The notes: a model not told the origin generated them from the sequence alone. A stretch of 35,364 nt of DNA from DASQUP01 sp035641235 (GCA_035641235.1 DASQUP010000187.1:1-35364); one strand, 5' to 3'. Counted from the stretch's first letter, positions 1 through 8,924 are shown. Translations and numbers: made by a program.

Positions 1-853
1 GGGAGCGGCGTGCCAAGTATTCGGTGTTGCTCAGCAGCATTGCTATCGTCATTGGGCCGACGCCGCCCGGCACGGGAGTGATCTTCGACGCGACCTGAAC
101 GGCGGCATCGAAGTCCACGTCGCCGACAAGCCCGGACTCCGTCCGGTTCATCCCAACGTCGATCACTACGGCACCCTCCTTGATCATCGGACCCGTGATC
201 GCATGGGCGCGGCCCATCGCCGCCACCAGGACGTCGGCTCGCTTCGTGTGTGACGGCAGATCGCGCGTCGCTGTGTGGCAGATCGTTATGGTGGCGTTGG
301 CCCCCGGACCCTTTTGCACCAGCAGGGCGGCCAACGGCTTCCCGACGATGTTCGAGCGACCGACAATCACTACGTCGGCCCCGGCTGTTTCCACACCGTT
401 GCGAGTGAGAAGTTCTTGAATGCCCGCCGGAGTCGCCGGAGCAATGACGTGATCTCCAGTCAACAGCCGGCCCAAGTTATAGGGGTGGAACCCGTCGGCG
501 TCCTTCGCGGGATCGACGGAATCCAACACGAGTTGCTCATCGACGTGCTCGGGGAGCGGAAGCTGAACAAGGATGCCGTGAACAAATGGATCACCATTCA
601 ACTTCTCTATCAAGGTCATCAGGTCGTCCTGCGACGTCGACGCCGGCAGATCGTGATCCCATGCCTTTATGCCGACTTCAGCACAGGCCTTGCGCTTTGA
701 CGATACGTAGATCTTCGACGCGGGGTCGTCTCCGACCAGTACCGTGGCGAGGCCCGGGGTAACCCCCTCCGAAGCAAGCTTCGCCGTTCGCTCCGCTACC
801 TCGGCCCGCACGCGGGCAGCCGTTCCTTTTCCATCGATCAGTTCTGCAGGCAT
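1..853 (-). CDS. folD: Methylenetetrahydrofolate dehydrogenase / methenyltetrahydrofolate cyclohydrolase FolD (3' end cut)
   Basis: Bifunctional cytosolic enzyme that oxidises 5,10-methylene-THF and hydrolyses methenyl-THF to 10-formyl-THF, the one-carbon donor used by the nearby PurN and PurH. The reverse-strand frame is open from an ATG at 853 to the window edge: 284 codons, near the full family length of about 280-300, so only the last residues and stop are missing. Visible motifs are the catalytic block SKIYVSSKRK (Tyr49, Lys53), KDADGFHP in the folate site, a nucleotide-binding VIVGRSNIVGKP, and the C-terminal signature PGGVGPMT. A good ribosome-binding site (GGGGAGGT) precedes the ATG. 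The gene is transcribed away from the MFS gene. The family call is secure. Confidence 0.95.
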   Translation of the reverse strand, partial: MPAELIDGKGTAARVRAEVAERTAKLASEGVTPGLATVLVGDDPASKIYVSSKRKACAEVGIKAWDHDLPASTSQDDLMTLIEKLNGDPFVHGILVQLPLPEHVDEQLVLDSVDPAKDADGFHPYNLGRLLTGDHVIAPATPAGIQELLTRNGVETAGADVVIVGRSNIVGKPLAALLVQKGPGANATITICHTATRDLPSHTKRADVLVAAMGRAHAITGPMIKEGAVVIDVGMNRTESGLVGDVDFDAAVQVASKITPVPGGVGPMTIAMLLSNTEYLARRS

Positions 854-987
854 CGAGTTACCTCCCCGCCTGGATGGATATTCCTGGGATATCTACCGCG
901 GCTCGGATATTACTTGCGAACTCTCGACCTCCCCGTAGGATTACCGACCGACTAGGGTCTGAAGCCAGTGTGGGGAAGCAGGCGTCT
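854..987. promoter_or_regulatory. folD / MFS divergent promoter region with three GGATAT repeats
   Basis: The gap between the divergent folD and MFS starts carries GGATAT at 876-881, 887-892 (inside GGGATATC) and 905-910, a triplicate that reads ATATCC toward folD. The spacing (11 and 18 bases) and position just upstream of the folD ribosome-binding site would suit an operator or overlapping -10 elements. No convincing -35/-10 pair was found, so the role is inferred from position only. The right boundary depends on the MFS start: an open frame extends back to 874. Confidence 0.25.
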
Positions 988-2421
988 ATGCCCGAATCTT
1001 CGGACGGCCCGCAGGATGCTAGGGCGCCCGATTCACATTCGGATCTGGATTCGACGAAAAAGCTGAGCCCGGGGATTAGCTCGGCGATCCCCCCCGCTCG
1101 CGGGGAAGGTCGACCGCGCCATGGCAACCGCCGCCCGAAGCACTCGAATCGAAACCCACTAACGCAGCGCGTGAAGTTGTTGCGACCTCTCCAGTTCCGC
1201 GATTTCTCGTTGTTGTGGTGGGGTCTGACGGTAAGCCTCCTCGGGGACGGCATCTTCATCATTGCCCTTCCCGTTCAAGTGCGCGAGATAACCCGTAGTG
1301 TCACAGCACTCACGTACGCGTTTGTTGCGTGGACGCTGCCCCTCGTTCTGTTCTTCATCGTAGGTGGAATCCTCAGCGATCGTCTGGAGCGCCGGCGCGT
1401 TCTCATGTTTGCCACCGCGCTTCAAGGAGCGGCGATTCTGTGCCTCGGAGTCCTGTCGGTAGCTGGAGTGATCGAGCTTTGGCATATCTACATGCTGGCC
1501 GCTATCTACGGCATTGCCGAGGCTCTCTTTGGGCCGGCATTTGGCGCAATCGTCCCCGATCTCGTGCCGCGCGATCTCCTGGTGGAAGCGAACGCCCTCG
1601 ACAACTTTTCTCGTCCATTCTCTCTGCGCGTTGCGGGCCCCGCCTTAGGTGGAGTCATCATCGCTGCGGTCGGAGCCGGTGGTGCATTCATTTTTGATGC
1701 TGTGACGTTCCTCTTCGCCGGAGTTGCTTTTGCATTGATCTCGCGCCGCGAGCTGGACAAGGATCGCTCGCTGGAGAGCGTTGTGTGGGAAGAGGTTCGA
1801 GAAGGTTATCGGTTTGTCAGCTCCCAGACTTGGTTGTGGGGAGCCGTACTGGCATTCGCTCTCGGTCTCTTGATCTTTTCGGGACCGTGGCAGGCGCTCG
1901 TTCCGGTAGTGGTCTTGAACAGATGGGGTGGCTCCGGTGATCTGGCATTCGTGCTCTCCTGCGGAGGGGTGGGCGCCATGTTGTTTTCAGCCCTGATCGG
2001 GAGCCGGAATCTGCCGGCCAAGTTCATAACAACAATGTTCCTGGGAATGTCGTTAGGCACACTCATGCTGGCAGGGTTCGGTCTCGCCACATCGCTGTGG
2101 CACGCGGCCGCGGCGAGCTTCATGATGCAGGGACTTCTCTCGGTCACGATCATCATCTGGAATACGACGTTGCATCGTTGCGTGCCCGGTCACATCCTCG
2201 GGCGTGTGTCCAGCCTGGACTGGATGGTTTCTACCAGCCTTATCCCGGTTTCACTGGCTCTTACAGGGCCCCTGGCGCAGGCGATCGGGCCCCGCGCGAC
2301 TCTGGTCGCCGCCGGCGTTCTCGGCAGCAGCATCCTCATGCTGTTCCTGCTGATTCCCGGCATCAGGGAGCCCGAGATAGTCGAGGCCCGCGACCAGGCG
2401 GTCGCCCAACCGAGCGACTAA
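988..2421 (+). CDS. Major facilitator superfamily exporter (EntS/MFS_3-like)
   Basis: Predicted inner-membrane secondary transporter of 477 aa, most like the drug/siderophore-efflux branch of MFS (EntS-like); the substrate cannot be deduced. The protein starts with a hydrophilic, Pro/Arg/Ser-rich stretch of about 60 residues, then about twelve hydrophobic segments from LLWWGLTVSLLGDG onward. The MFS loop 2-3 signature is visible as GGILSDRLERRR. The start is uncertain: ATG 988 is chosen, but the frame is open from 874 and a GTG at 1171, just before the first membrane segment, would remove the odd hydrophilic leader. It stands alone, divergent from folD and convergent with purH, with a palindrome directly after the stop. 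Confidence 0.85.
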   Translation: MPESSDGPQDARAPDSHSDLDSTKKLSPGISSAIPPARGEGRPRHGNRRPKHSNRNPLTQRVKLLRPLQFRDFSLLWWGLTVSLLGDGIFIIALPVQVREITRSVTALTYAFVAWTLPLVLFFIVGGILSDRLERRRVLMFATALQGAAILCLGVLSVAGVIELWHIYMLAAIYGIAEALFGPAFGAIVPDLVPRDLLVEANALDNFSRPFSLRVAGPALGGVIIAAVGAGGAFIFDAVTFLFAGVAFALISRRELDKDRSLESVVWEEVREGYRFVSSQTWLWGAVLAFALGLLIFSGPWQALVPVVVLNRWGGSGDLAFVLSCGGVGAMLFSALIGSRNLPAKFITTMFLGMSLGTLMLAGFGLATSLWHAAAASFMMQGLLSVTIIIWNTTLHRCVPGHILGRVSSLDWMVSTSLIPVSLALTGPLAQAIGPRATLVAAGVLGSSILMLFLLIPGIREPEIVEARDQAVAQPSD

Positions 2422-2425
2422 TTCA

Positions 2426-2472
2426 TTCTGTCTGTTGAAAACCGCGGATTCCGCGGTTCTGAGCAGACAGAA
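2426..2472. terminator. Palindromic hairpin between convergent MFS and purH genes (repeat family 1, copy A)
   Basis: Nested perfect inverted repeats: outer arms TTCTGTCTG (2426-2434) and CAGACAGAA (2464-2472), inner arms AACCGCGG (2440-2447) and CCGCGGTT (2451-2458) around a 3-nt loop. It fills the short gap between two convergent stops, so a bidirectional terminator is likely, although there is no T-tract. The outer arm and the adjacent TGAGCAGACAGAA match the palindromes at 8872 and 33857. Confidence 0.65.
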
Positions 2473-2489
2473 AGGAGAGTCGGGGACGC

Positions 2490-4010
2490 CTAGTGACGGA
2501 AGTGGCGCCGTCCTGTGAAAACCATCGGGATCCCGTGTTCGTCGGCGGCGGCGATTACTTCCTCATCTCTCACGGAACCACCCGGCTGAATTACTGCAGT
2601 TGCGCCGGCCGCGACGGCCGCGTCGAGTCCGTCCCTGAACGGGAAGAACGCGTCGCTGGCGCACACCGATCCACTCGCCTTCTCAGCGGCGCGCCGGGCG
2701 GCCAGCTCGGTTGAATCGACGCGGCTCATCTGCCCGGCGCCGATGCCCACCGCGATCCGATCCTTGGCGAGAACGATGGCGTTCGACTTGACGTGCTTGA
2801 CGACCGTCCACGCAAAACGTAGGTCGGCCCACTGCCGCTCTGTCGGTTGCGACTCTGTAACAACCTTCAGGTTCTCAAGTGAATCTGGACCATCCGGCTG
2901 CTGCACCAGAACTCCCCCCGATATGCGGCGGATGTCTGCCTCGAGGACGGGTCTGGGCGATGACCTGAGGATGCGCAGGTTCTTCTTGGATGCCAGGATC
3001 TCAAGCGCTGCGTCGTCGAAATCGGGAGCGATCACGACCTCAGTGAAGATCTCGGCGATCTGAGCCGCCGTGCGCAGATCGCATGGGGAATTGAGCGCGA
3101 CGATGCCCCCATACGCGGATGTGGAATCGCACTCAAAAGCCTTTGTGTACGCATCCCCCAGCGAGCCCGAAACCGCAGCACCGCAGGGGTTCGAGTGCTT
3201 GATGATCGCGGCGCCGGGGGATTCCAGCTCGCAAACGAGCTTCCACGCCGCGTCGGCATCAAGCAGGTTGTTGAACGAGAGTTCCTTCCCGTGCAACTGC
3301 TCGGCAGCCGCCAGCCCTCGCTCCGAGTCCTGGTTGCGGTAGAGGGCCGCACTCTGATGGGGGTTCTCCCCGTAGCGGAGGTCGGCGACCTTGACCCCCG
3401 TTATGAGAGCTACGTCCGGCCACCCCTCACCGCGCGACAACCAGCGTGCGATCGCCGCGTCATAGGACGCCGTGTGGCGGAAAGCCTCTCTGGCCAGCGC
3501 CTTTCGCGTCTCATCCGAGACATCTCCCGATGTGCGCAACTCATCGAGCACGGACTCATAGCGGTCCGGGCTGACGACGACGGCCACGGAGGGATGGTTC
3601 TTGGCAGCGGCTCGCACCATAGCCGGGCCGCCGATGTCGATCTGCTCGAGAGCCGCGTCCTCCGATGTGCTTGGATGAGCAACCGTCTGCTCGAACGGAT
3701 AAAGGTTGCACACAACTAAGTCGATCGGCTCGATCCCATAGAGGTCGATCTCTTTGATGTGTTCCGGGCGGCGGCGGTCGGCGAGGATCCCGCCGTGGAT
3801 CTTGGGATGAAGCGTCTTCACACGACCGCCGAGGATCTCCGGCGCGCCGGTGACGTCCACCACTGCGGTCACATGGATACCCGCTTCGGTCAGGGCGGAG
3901 GCAGTTCCTCCCGACGAAAGGATCTCGACGCCCATCTCCGATAGCGTGCGTGCAAGGCCGACAATCCCCGTCTTGTCCGAAACGCTCAGAAGTGCACGCC
4001 GGATCTTCAC
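2490..4010 (-). CDS. purH: Bifunctional AICAR formyltransferase / IMP cyclohydrolase PurH
   Basis: Catalyses the last two steps of de novo purine synthesis: formyl transfer from 10-formyl-THF to AICAR, then ring closure to IMP. The 506-aa length is normal for the family. The N-terminal MGS-like cyclohydrolase domain (about residues 1-145) starts IRRALLSVSDKTGIVGLA and includes GGRVKTLHPKIHGGIL; the transformylase domain carries the catalytic IIKHSNPCGAA block and a C-terminal IQPGGSVRDEEVI. The start is a GTG at 4010, nine bases after the purN stop, with only a weak ribosome-binding site, so translation is probably coupled to purN. Together with folD this is a one-carbon/purine neighbourhood. 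Confidence 0.97.
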   Translation of the reverse strand: MKIRRALLSVSDKTGIVGLARTLSEMGVEILSSGGTASALTEAGIHVTAVVDVTGAPEILGGRVKTLHPKIHGGILADRRRPEHIKEIDLYGIEPIDLVVCNLYPFEQTVAHPSTSEDAALEQIDIGGPAMVRAAAKNHPSVAVVVSPDRYESVLDELRTSGDVSDETRKALAREAFRHTASYDAAIARWLSRGEGWPDVALITGVKVADLRYGENPHQSAALYRNQDSERGLAAAEQLHGKELSFNNLLDADAAWKLVCELESPGAAIIKHSNPCGAAVSGSLGDAYTKAFECDSTSAYGGIVALNSPCDLRTAAQIAEIFTEVVIAPDFDDAALEILASKKNLRILRSSPRPVLEADIRRISGGVLVQQPDGPDSLENLKVVTESQPTERQWADLRFAWTVVKHVKSNAIVLAKDRIAVGIGAGQMSRVDSTELAARRAAEKASGSVCASDAFFPFRDGLDAAVAAGATAVIQPGGSVRDEEVIAAADEHGIPMVFTGRRHFRH

Positions 4011-4019
4011 GAGCGCATC

Positions 4020-4652
4020 CTAACTGTGGGCGCGCTCAGGCTCTACGAGCGTACGGCCGTTCTCGATACGGACCCGTTGCTCGAGGACCAATCTGCAGGC
4101 TTCCGGTAGGAGCCGATGTTCGACGGCCTTGATTCGATCGTGGAGAGTCTGTTCCGTGTCACCCGCCTCCACCACCACGGGTTCCTGTAGCAGGATCGGC
4201 CCATGGTCGACATGGTGGTCGACGAAGTGGACCGTCGAGCCTGTGATCTTCACGCCGTACTCGAGCGCGTCCCGGACGCCGTGCGCGCCGGGAAATGCCG
4301 GCAACAGCGACGGATGGAGATTGATCAGACGGCCCGCGAAGGCATCCACGAAGACCGGTGCAAGAATCCGCATGAAGCCTGCGGAGACAACGAGGTCGGG
4401 GCGAGCCGCACCGACGACATCCCCGAGGGCCGCGCTCCACTCGTCACGCGATCCGTAGTCGGCCGGCGCCAGTGTGGCGGTCTCGACCCCCCGCTCTCGC
4501 GCCGTCTCGATCCCTTTGCACGGCCGGTCGGAGGCGACCAGAACGACCGAGCCGGGAACCCGGCCCTCGTCGCATGCCTCGAGGAGGGCCACCATGTTCG
4601 AACCCTCTCCCGATACGAGTACAGCGATCCTTGAGTGCACGGTGCCGAACAT
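4020..4652 (-). CDS. purN: Phosphoribosylglycinamide formyltransferase PurN
   Basis: Transfers the formyl group of 10-formyl-THF to GAR in purine biosynthesis. The protein of about 210 aa shows the family blocks: IAVLVSGEGSNMVALL at the phosphate-binding loop, INLHPSLLPAFPGAHG with the catalytic His, and GSTVHFVDHHVDHGPIL with the catalytic Asp. ATG 4652 is chosen because a GAGG lies about nine bases upstream; an in-frame GTG at 4667 would add five residues. purH follows at once on the same strand, so the two form an operon. The divergent histidine-kinase gene lies upstream. Confidence 0.95.
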   Translation of the reverse strand: MFGTVHSRIAVLVSGEGSNMVALLEACDEGRVPGSVVLVASDRPCKGIETARERGVETATLAPADYGSRDEWSAALGDVVGAARPDLVVSAGFMRILAPVFVDAFAGRLINLHPSLLPAFPGAHGVRDALEYGVKITGSTVHFVDHHVDHGPILLQEPVVVEAGDTEQTLHDRIKAVEHRLLPEACRLVLEQRVRIENGRTLVEPERAHS

Positions 4653-4761
4653 ACACGGGTGCCTCACGCCTGCGCAGCCCGATGCCCGTGGTACTTGGGT
4701 ACGAGGGGGTTTCGTCGCCCAGATGGATGCGTGAGCGCCCCATGCTCTCTATGGTTTGAGC

Positions 4762-5991
4762 ATGGCCCGCACCAGACTGAGCAGTTGGATCTCGGGCGGT
4801 CGCGCCCTCATCCGAGAGATCCGCCGGCGTCCCTTCGTGGTCGACGGCCTGTTCGCCCTGCTGTTGACGACACTCAGCGTAGCCGGCCTACTGACGATTC
4901 GCGAGTACGCCCCCGAAGACTCAGGGATCAAGGACCCGGATGCCCTCGGCGTCGTGCTCGCAGCAATGCAGACCCTGCCCCTCGCCTGGCGGCGGCGCCA
5001 TCCGGATCAAGTGCTCACAGCGGTCGGAATTGCCACCGTTGCCTTCTACGCACTGGGCTACGAAACGACATTGGGGGGCATCGGAGTAATGGTCGCGCTC
5101 TACACGGTCGCATCCCTGTGCAGCCGGCGCGACTCTCTCACCGCAGCAGGCGTTACCGCTGTTGCGCTGGCGGTGGTCCTCGTTGTCGCCGAAGACCTCT
5201 CTGCAGACATCGTGGTCAGCAACTACGTGATCTTCGGAACAGCTTGGATCCTCGGTGACAACGTGCGGACGCGGCGCGCCTATACGAAGAACCTCGAAGA
5301 ACGGGCGGAGCAGTTGGAGCGCGACCAGGGAGCAAGCTCTCGCCGCGCCGCGGCGGACGAAAGGGAACGAATAGCACGCGAGATGCACGACATCGTGGCC
5401 CACAGTGTCAGCGTGATGGTGGTGCAGGCGGGCGCCGCACGCCGAGTTCTCGAATCCAACATCAGCTCCGAATCCGCAAAGGACGCTCTCAAGCAGATTG
5501 AGGACACGGGGCGCAGCGCCCTGACGGACATGCGCAGGATGCTCGGCATCCTGCGGAGTCCAACCGATTCTGCAGATCTTTCACCGCAACCGAGCATCAC
5601 GCAGCTCGATGATTTGATGGCGCAAGCACGGGACGCGGGAGTGCAGGTCGAGCACGAAGTGATCGGAGATCCCCGCCCCCTTCCGTCGGCGATGGACCTC
5701 TCCGCGTACCGAATCGTCCAGGAGGCTTTGACGAACACGATCAAACACGCGGGCCCCGCGCGTGCGCGAGTGGTGGTGCGCTATGAATCCGACCGGATCG
5801 AGATCGAGGTCGAAGACAACGGGCGCGGAGCCGCCGGCGAACTTCGCAACGGTAAGGGCCCCGGTCACGGGCTGGTGGGGATGAGGGAACGGGCCGCTCT
5901 CTACGGGGGACGCGTGAAGGCGGGCCCGCGGCCGGGAGGCGGTTACTCGGTTAAGGCGACAATCCCCCTGGAGGTAGCGGAAGCAGGATGA
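4762..5991 (+). CDS. NarL-family sensor histidine kinase (HisKA_3)
   Basis: Membrane sensor kinase of 409 aa that should phosphorylate the downstream response regulator. The N-terminal half has about five hydrophobic segments (from FALLLTTLSVAGLL near residue 31 to about 165) with very short loops, so it probably senses a membrane or intramembrane signal. Next come a short coiled coil, a HisKA_3 dimerisation helix with phospho-acceptor His209 in REMHDIVAHSVS, and a HATPase_c domain with ALTNTIKHAG (N box), VEDNGRG and GHGLVGMRERAALYGG. ATG 4762 follows an in-frame TTG at 4756, and no clear ribosome-binding site is visible. Its stop overlaps the regulator start by four bases (ATGA). The ABC genes downstream are the likely target, as in DesK/LiaS-like systems. 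Confidence 0.92.
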   Translation: MARTRLSSWISGGRALIREIRRRPFVVDGLFALLLTTLSVAGLLTIREYAPEDSGIKDPDALGVVLAAMQTLPLAWRRRHPDQVLTAVGIATVAFYALGYETTLGGIGVMVALYTVASLCSRRDSLTAAGVTAVALAVVLVVAEDLSADIVVSNYVIFGTAWILGDNVRTRRAYTKNLEERAEQLERDQGASSRRAAADERERIAREMHDIVAHSVSVMVVQAGAARRVLESNISSESAKDALKQIEDTGRSALTDMRRMLGILRSPTDSADLSPQPSITQLDDLMAQARDAGVQVEHEVIGDPRPLPSAMDLSAYRIVQEALTNTIKHAGPARARVVVRYESDRIEIEVEDNGRGAAGELRNGKGPGHGLVGMRERAALYGGRVKAGPRPGGGYSVKATIPLEVAEAG

Positions 5992-6653
5992 TCCGCACAC
6001 TCATCGTCGACGACCAGACACTCGTTCGCACCGGCTTCCGGATGATCCTGGAGGCCGAAACAGACATCGAGGTTGTGGGTGAAGCAGCGGACGGAAACGA
6101 GGCGGTTGCGCAGACGCAGGAGCTGTCGCCCGACATCGTCTTGATGGACATCCGCATGCCGAACATGGATGGCGTGGAGGCAACGAGACGACTCGCAGGA
6201 CCCGACACGGAGGACCCGGTCAGGGTAATCATTCTCACAACCTTTGACCTCGACGAATACGTCGTCGATGCACTCCGTTCGGGAGCAAGTGGTTTTCTCC
6301 TAAAAGACGTTCCTCCGGAGAAGCTCGTCGAGGCCGTTCGGACGGTGGCCGCCGGTGAGGCGCTGCTTGCGCCATCGATCACTCGGCGGCTCCTCGACAA
6401 GTACGCAAACCGCCTTCCGGATCCGCACGCCGCAGAGGTACCTGCCCTGGCCTCACTCACGGAGCGGGAAAGAGAAGTCCTCGCGCTGGTCGCCCGGGGC
6501 CTCTCGAATGCAGAGATAGCGGGAGAGCTCTACGTTGCGGAGACGACTGTAAAGACGCACGTTGGCCGCGTACTGATGAAGCTCAACCTGCGCGACCGCG
6601 TCCAGGCGGTGGTCCTAGCTTACGAGTCCGGCCTCGTCCAGCCGGGCTCGTAG
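5988..6653 (+). CDS. NarL/LuxR-type response regulator
   Basis: Cytosolic transcription factor of 221 aa, partner of the overlapping kinase. The receiver domain (1-120) has the acidic pocket Asp8/Asp9, phospho-acceptor Asp54 in VLMDIRMPNMDG, and the conserved Lys in FLLKDVPPEKL. A linker is followed by a LuxR-type helix-turn-helix (about 152-215) beginning LTEREREVLALVARGLSNAE and including TVKTHVGRVLMKLNLRDR. All key residues are present. The ABC exporter starts 137 bases downstream, with an inverted-repeat candidate site in the gap, so control of that exporter is the simplest reading. Confidence 0.93.
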   Translation: MIRTLIVDDQTLVRTGFRMILEAETDIEVVGEAADGNEAVAQTQELSPDIVLMDIRMPNMDGVEATRRLAGPDTEDPVRVIILTTFDLDEYVVDALRSGASGFLLKDVPPEKLVEAVRTVAAGEALLAPSITRRLLDKYANRLPDPHAAEVPALASLTEREREVLALVARGLSNAEIAGELYVAETTVKTHVGRVLMKLNLRDRVQAVVLAYESGLVQPGS

Positions 6654-6736
6654 TCCACGGATGCATCGAACGGAGTCATACCCGAGTAGGACGCCACATC
6701 GACTCGTGCGGCGACGACGTGGCCCTGCGGGTTTCC

Positions 6737-6747
6737 TAACGTTGTTA
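6737..6747. promoter_or_regulatory. Candidate operator TAAC-GTT-GTTA upstream of the ABC exporter
   Basis: A short inverted repeat, TAAC N3 GTTA, lies about 45 bases upstream of the ABC ATPase start in the gap after the response-regulator gene. NarL-type regulators often bind short inverted repeats, so this could be its site. With only four bases per arm, chance occurrence is quite possible. Confidence 0.25.
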
Positions 6748-6790
6748 CGACCACGCTCGATCACAGCAAGCAGATACGGGAGTAATGCCG

Positions 6791-7681
6791 ATGCTTGAGC
6801 TGAACGATCTATCTCGCCGATACGGGTCCGTGGTGGCGTTGGATGGGCTGACGTTTTCGGTTAAACCCGGCCAGCTCATGGGATTCGTGGGACCGAACGG
6901 TGCCGGGAAGACGACCGCGATGCGAATCGTCCTAGGGCTGCTCGAAGCGGACCGGGGCAAGGTCCATTGGAGCGGCGCGCCGATCACGGAAGCGGTTCGT
7001 CACGACTTCGGCTACATGCCGGAGGAGCGGGGCCTCTATCCGAAGATGCGGGTGCGGAACCACCTCGAATACCTTGCGCTGCTTAGCAACGTCGCGAGAA
7101 CCGAGGCCCGCCGGCGCGCCGAGCACTGGATGGAAAGACTCGGAATTGCGCACCGCTCAGACGATCGTGTCGAAGCGCTGTCGCTCGGAAACCAGCAGCG
7201 AGTGCAGCTCGCGTGCGCATTGATCAACAACCCCGTCGCACTTGTCCTCGATGAGCCGTTCTCGGGCCTCGATCCGGTCGGGGTCGACGTCATGAGCGGC
7301 GTCCTGAACGAACAGGTCGAGCGCGGTGCGGCCGTCCTGTTCTCAAGTCATCAACTGGATCTCGTCGAGCGCTTGTGTGATGCCGTGGCGATCATCAGCA
7401 AGGGACGCCTCGTTGCATCCGGACGCGTCGGTGAACTCCGGTCGCGACGCGAGCAGAGACTGGTCAAGGTCGAGGTGCAGCGGGCGCCGGCGGACTGGTA
7501 CAAGTCGCTTCCCGGCGCCAGTGCCGTGGAGAAACGGGGCGACTCGGTCATCCTCAGCCTCCAGGACGGAGCCGACGAACAGGCCGTCCTGGATCGCGCC
7601 CGTCAGTCCGGACAGGTGCTGTCGTTCGACATTGTGAGACCGACGCTCAGTGAGCTCTTCCGTGAGGTGGTGGAGGCATGA
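6791..7681 (+). CDS. ABC-2 type exporter, ATP-binding protein
   Basis: Cytosolic ATPase of about 296 aa that powers the permease encoded next. It has Walker A GPNGAGKTT, the signature region LSLGNQQRVQLACAL, Walker B ALVLDEPFSGLDP, and the switch His in LFSSHQL. A C-terminal extension of about 80 residues resembles the DUF4162 tail of NatA-type and antibiotic-export ATPases. The start is ambiguous: GGGAG at 6778-6782 is 8 nt from ATG 6791 but only 2 nt from ATG 6785, so 6791 is preferred. It overlaps the permease by four bases. The two-component genes just upstream suggest stress- or drug-induced expression. Confidence 0.93.
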   Translation: MLELNDLSRRYGSVVALDGLTFSVKPGQLMGFVGPNGAGKTTAMRIVLGLLEADRGKVHWSGAPITEAVRHDFGYMPEERGLYPKMRVRNHLEYLALLSNVARTEARRRAEHWMERLGIAHRSDDRVEALSLGNQQRVQLACALINNPVALVLDEPFSGLDPVGVDVMSGVLNEQVERGAAVLFSSHQLDLVERLCDAVAIISKGRLVASGRVGELRSRREQRLVKVEVQRAPADWYKSLPGASAVEKRGDSVILSLQDGADEQAVLDRARQSGQVLSFDIVRPTLSELFREVVEA

Positions 7682-8859
7682 GCAGACGGCAGGGAATCCT
7701 TCTTGTGATGAGAAGGGAGCTCGGGGAGCGAATCCGCGAGAAGTCGTTCCTGGTGTCCACGATCATCTCCGTCGCAATCATCGGAGTCGTGGCGCTTCTT
7801 CCATCGTTCCTGGGCGACGGCCCGGACGAGGTGACCGTCGGAGCCGTCGGCGATGATCCGCGGGCGGTGGCCACAGCGCTGGAAGAGACCACGAAGAGCT
7901 CCGACGAACTCAGGGTCGAGGCGCGCAATTTCGAATCCGAGGAGCAGGCCCGGCGCGCCGTTGAAGGGGGCGACATCGACGCAGCGCTCATTGGCGCGAC
8001 CAGCGTGGTCGTGGATGAAGAGCTGTCACCGGAACTCAGGGCTGTGCTGCAGACAACGGCCCAGCAGGCTCAGGTGCTGGACGCCTTCGCGGACGCAGGT
8101 GTGGATTCGGAGCAGTCAAGCAGGGCACTGGAACCGGCGCGCATCGATGTGGAGGCCATCAATCCGCCGAGCCCGCATCGCGATGACCGGCGCACGGTGG
8201 CAACGATCGGAGCGTTCCTGCTCTTTGGCCAGATCTTCGGCTACGGCTTCTGGGTCTCTATGGGTGTGGTGGAGGAGAAGTCCTCGCGCGTCGTCGAGGT
8301 CCTGCTGTCGAAGATCCGGCCATCGCAGCTCCTTGCCGGAAAGGTGATCGGCATCGGCATCCTCGGACTCGTCCAGCTAGCAGCGATCGCCGCGTTCGGA
8401 ATCGCCATCGCGCTGATTACCGACGTCATCGAGATCCCTCCCGGCACTGTGGGGACCATCGGACTCGTGTTCCTCTACTTCATCATCGGCTATGCCTTCT
8501 ACAGCTGTTCGTTTGCCGTGGCCGGCGCGATCGTCTCGCGGCAGGAGGAGCTGCAGAGCACGACCGCTCCACTGTCGCTCATGTTGTACGCGTCTTTCTT
8601 CCTGGCTTTCTTCGCACTCAACAACCCCGACAGTGTTATGGCACAGGTTGCGTCGTACGTGCCGGCGTCCGCTCCGCTGACGATGCCGCAGCGCGTCGCA
8701 TACGGAAGTGCTAGCGGACTCGAGGCCGCCCTCTCGATAGCCCTGAGCCTGGCCGTGACGGCGCTGCTCATTCCCCTCGCGGCGCGGCTGTACTCGGGAG
8801 CAATCCTGAGGATGGGTGGTCAGGTGAAGCTGAAGGAGGCGTGGCGCCAGGCCGCCTAG
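7678..8859 (+). CDS. ABC-2 type exporter, permease (NatB-like)
   Basis: Integral membrane partner of the preceding ATPase, 393 aa. It has one N-terminal membrane segment (about residues 24-44, STIISVAIIGVVALLPSFL), a large extracytoplasmic domain of about 140 residues rich in acidic side chains, then about five C-terminal membrane segments. This is the ABC2_membrane_3/NatB plan and includes a cytoplasmic VVEEKSSRVVEVLLSKIRP motif typical of the family. The substrate is unknown; sodium or an antibiotic are family precedents only. Translation is coupled to the ATPase by an ATGA overlap. A palindromic hairpin follows the stop. Confidence 0.9.
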   Translation: MSRRQGILLVMRRELGERIREKSFLVSTIISVAIIGVVALLPSFLGDGPDEVTVGAVGDDPRAVATALEETTKSSDELRVEARNFESEEQARRAVEGGDIDAALIGATSVVVDEELSPELRAVLQTTAQQAQVLDAFADAGVDSEQSSRALEPARIDVEAINPPSPHRDDRRTVATIGAFLLFGQIFGYGFWVSMGVVEEKSSRVVEVLLSKIRPSQLLAGKVIGIGILGLVQLAAIAAFGIAIALITDVIEIPPGTVGTIGLVFLYFIIGYAFYSCSFAVAGAIVSRQEELQSTTAPLSLMLYASFFLAFFALNNPDSVMAQVASYVPASAPLTMPQRVAYGSASGLEAALSIALSLAVTALLIPLAARLYSGAILRMGGQVKLKEAWRQAA

Positions 8860-8871
8860 GCAGATTCAACC

Positions 8872-8916
8872 TTCTGTCTGCTCAGTGAATGGTTTTCCGG
8901 AACACTGAGCAGACGG
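8872..8916. terminator. Palindromic hairpin between permease and esterase (repeat family 1, copy B)
   Basis: Arms GTCTGCTCAGTG (8876-8887) and CACTGAGCAGAC (8903-8914) are a perfect 12-bp inverted repeat with a 15-nt middle containing TTCCGGAA. It lies between two convergent genes, so it may end transcription from both sides. Both arms match the element at 33857-33899 exactly. Confidence 0.7.
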
Positions 8917-8924
8917 CCAGCGCC

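Noticed and set aside
874..987. N-terminal extension of the MFS protein starting at ATG 874
   Set aside because: It would overlap the folD promoter and ribosome-binding region and adds a hydrophilic, low-complexity leader unlike the family; not excluded, but a later start is more likely.
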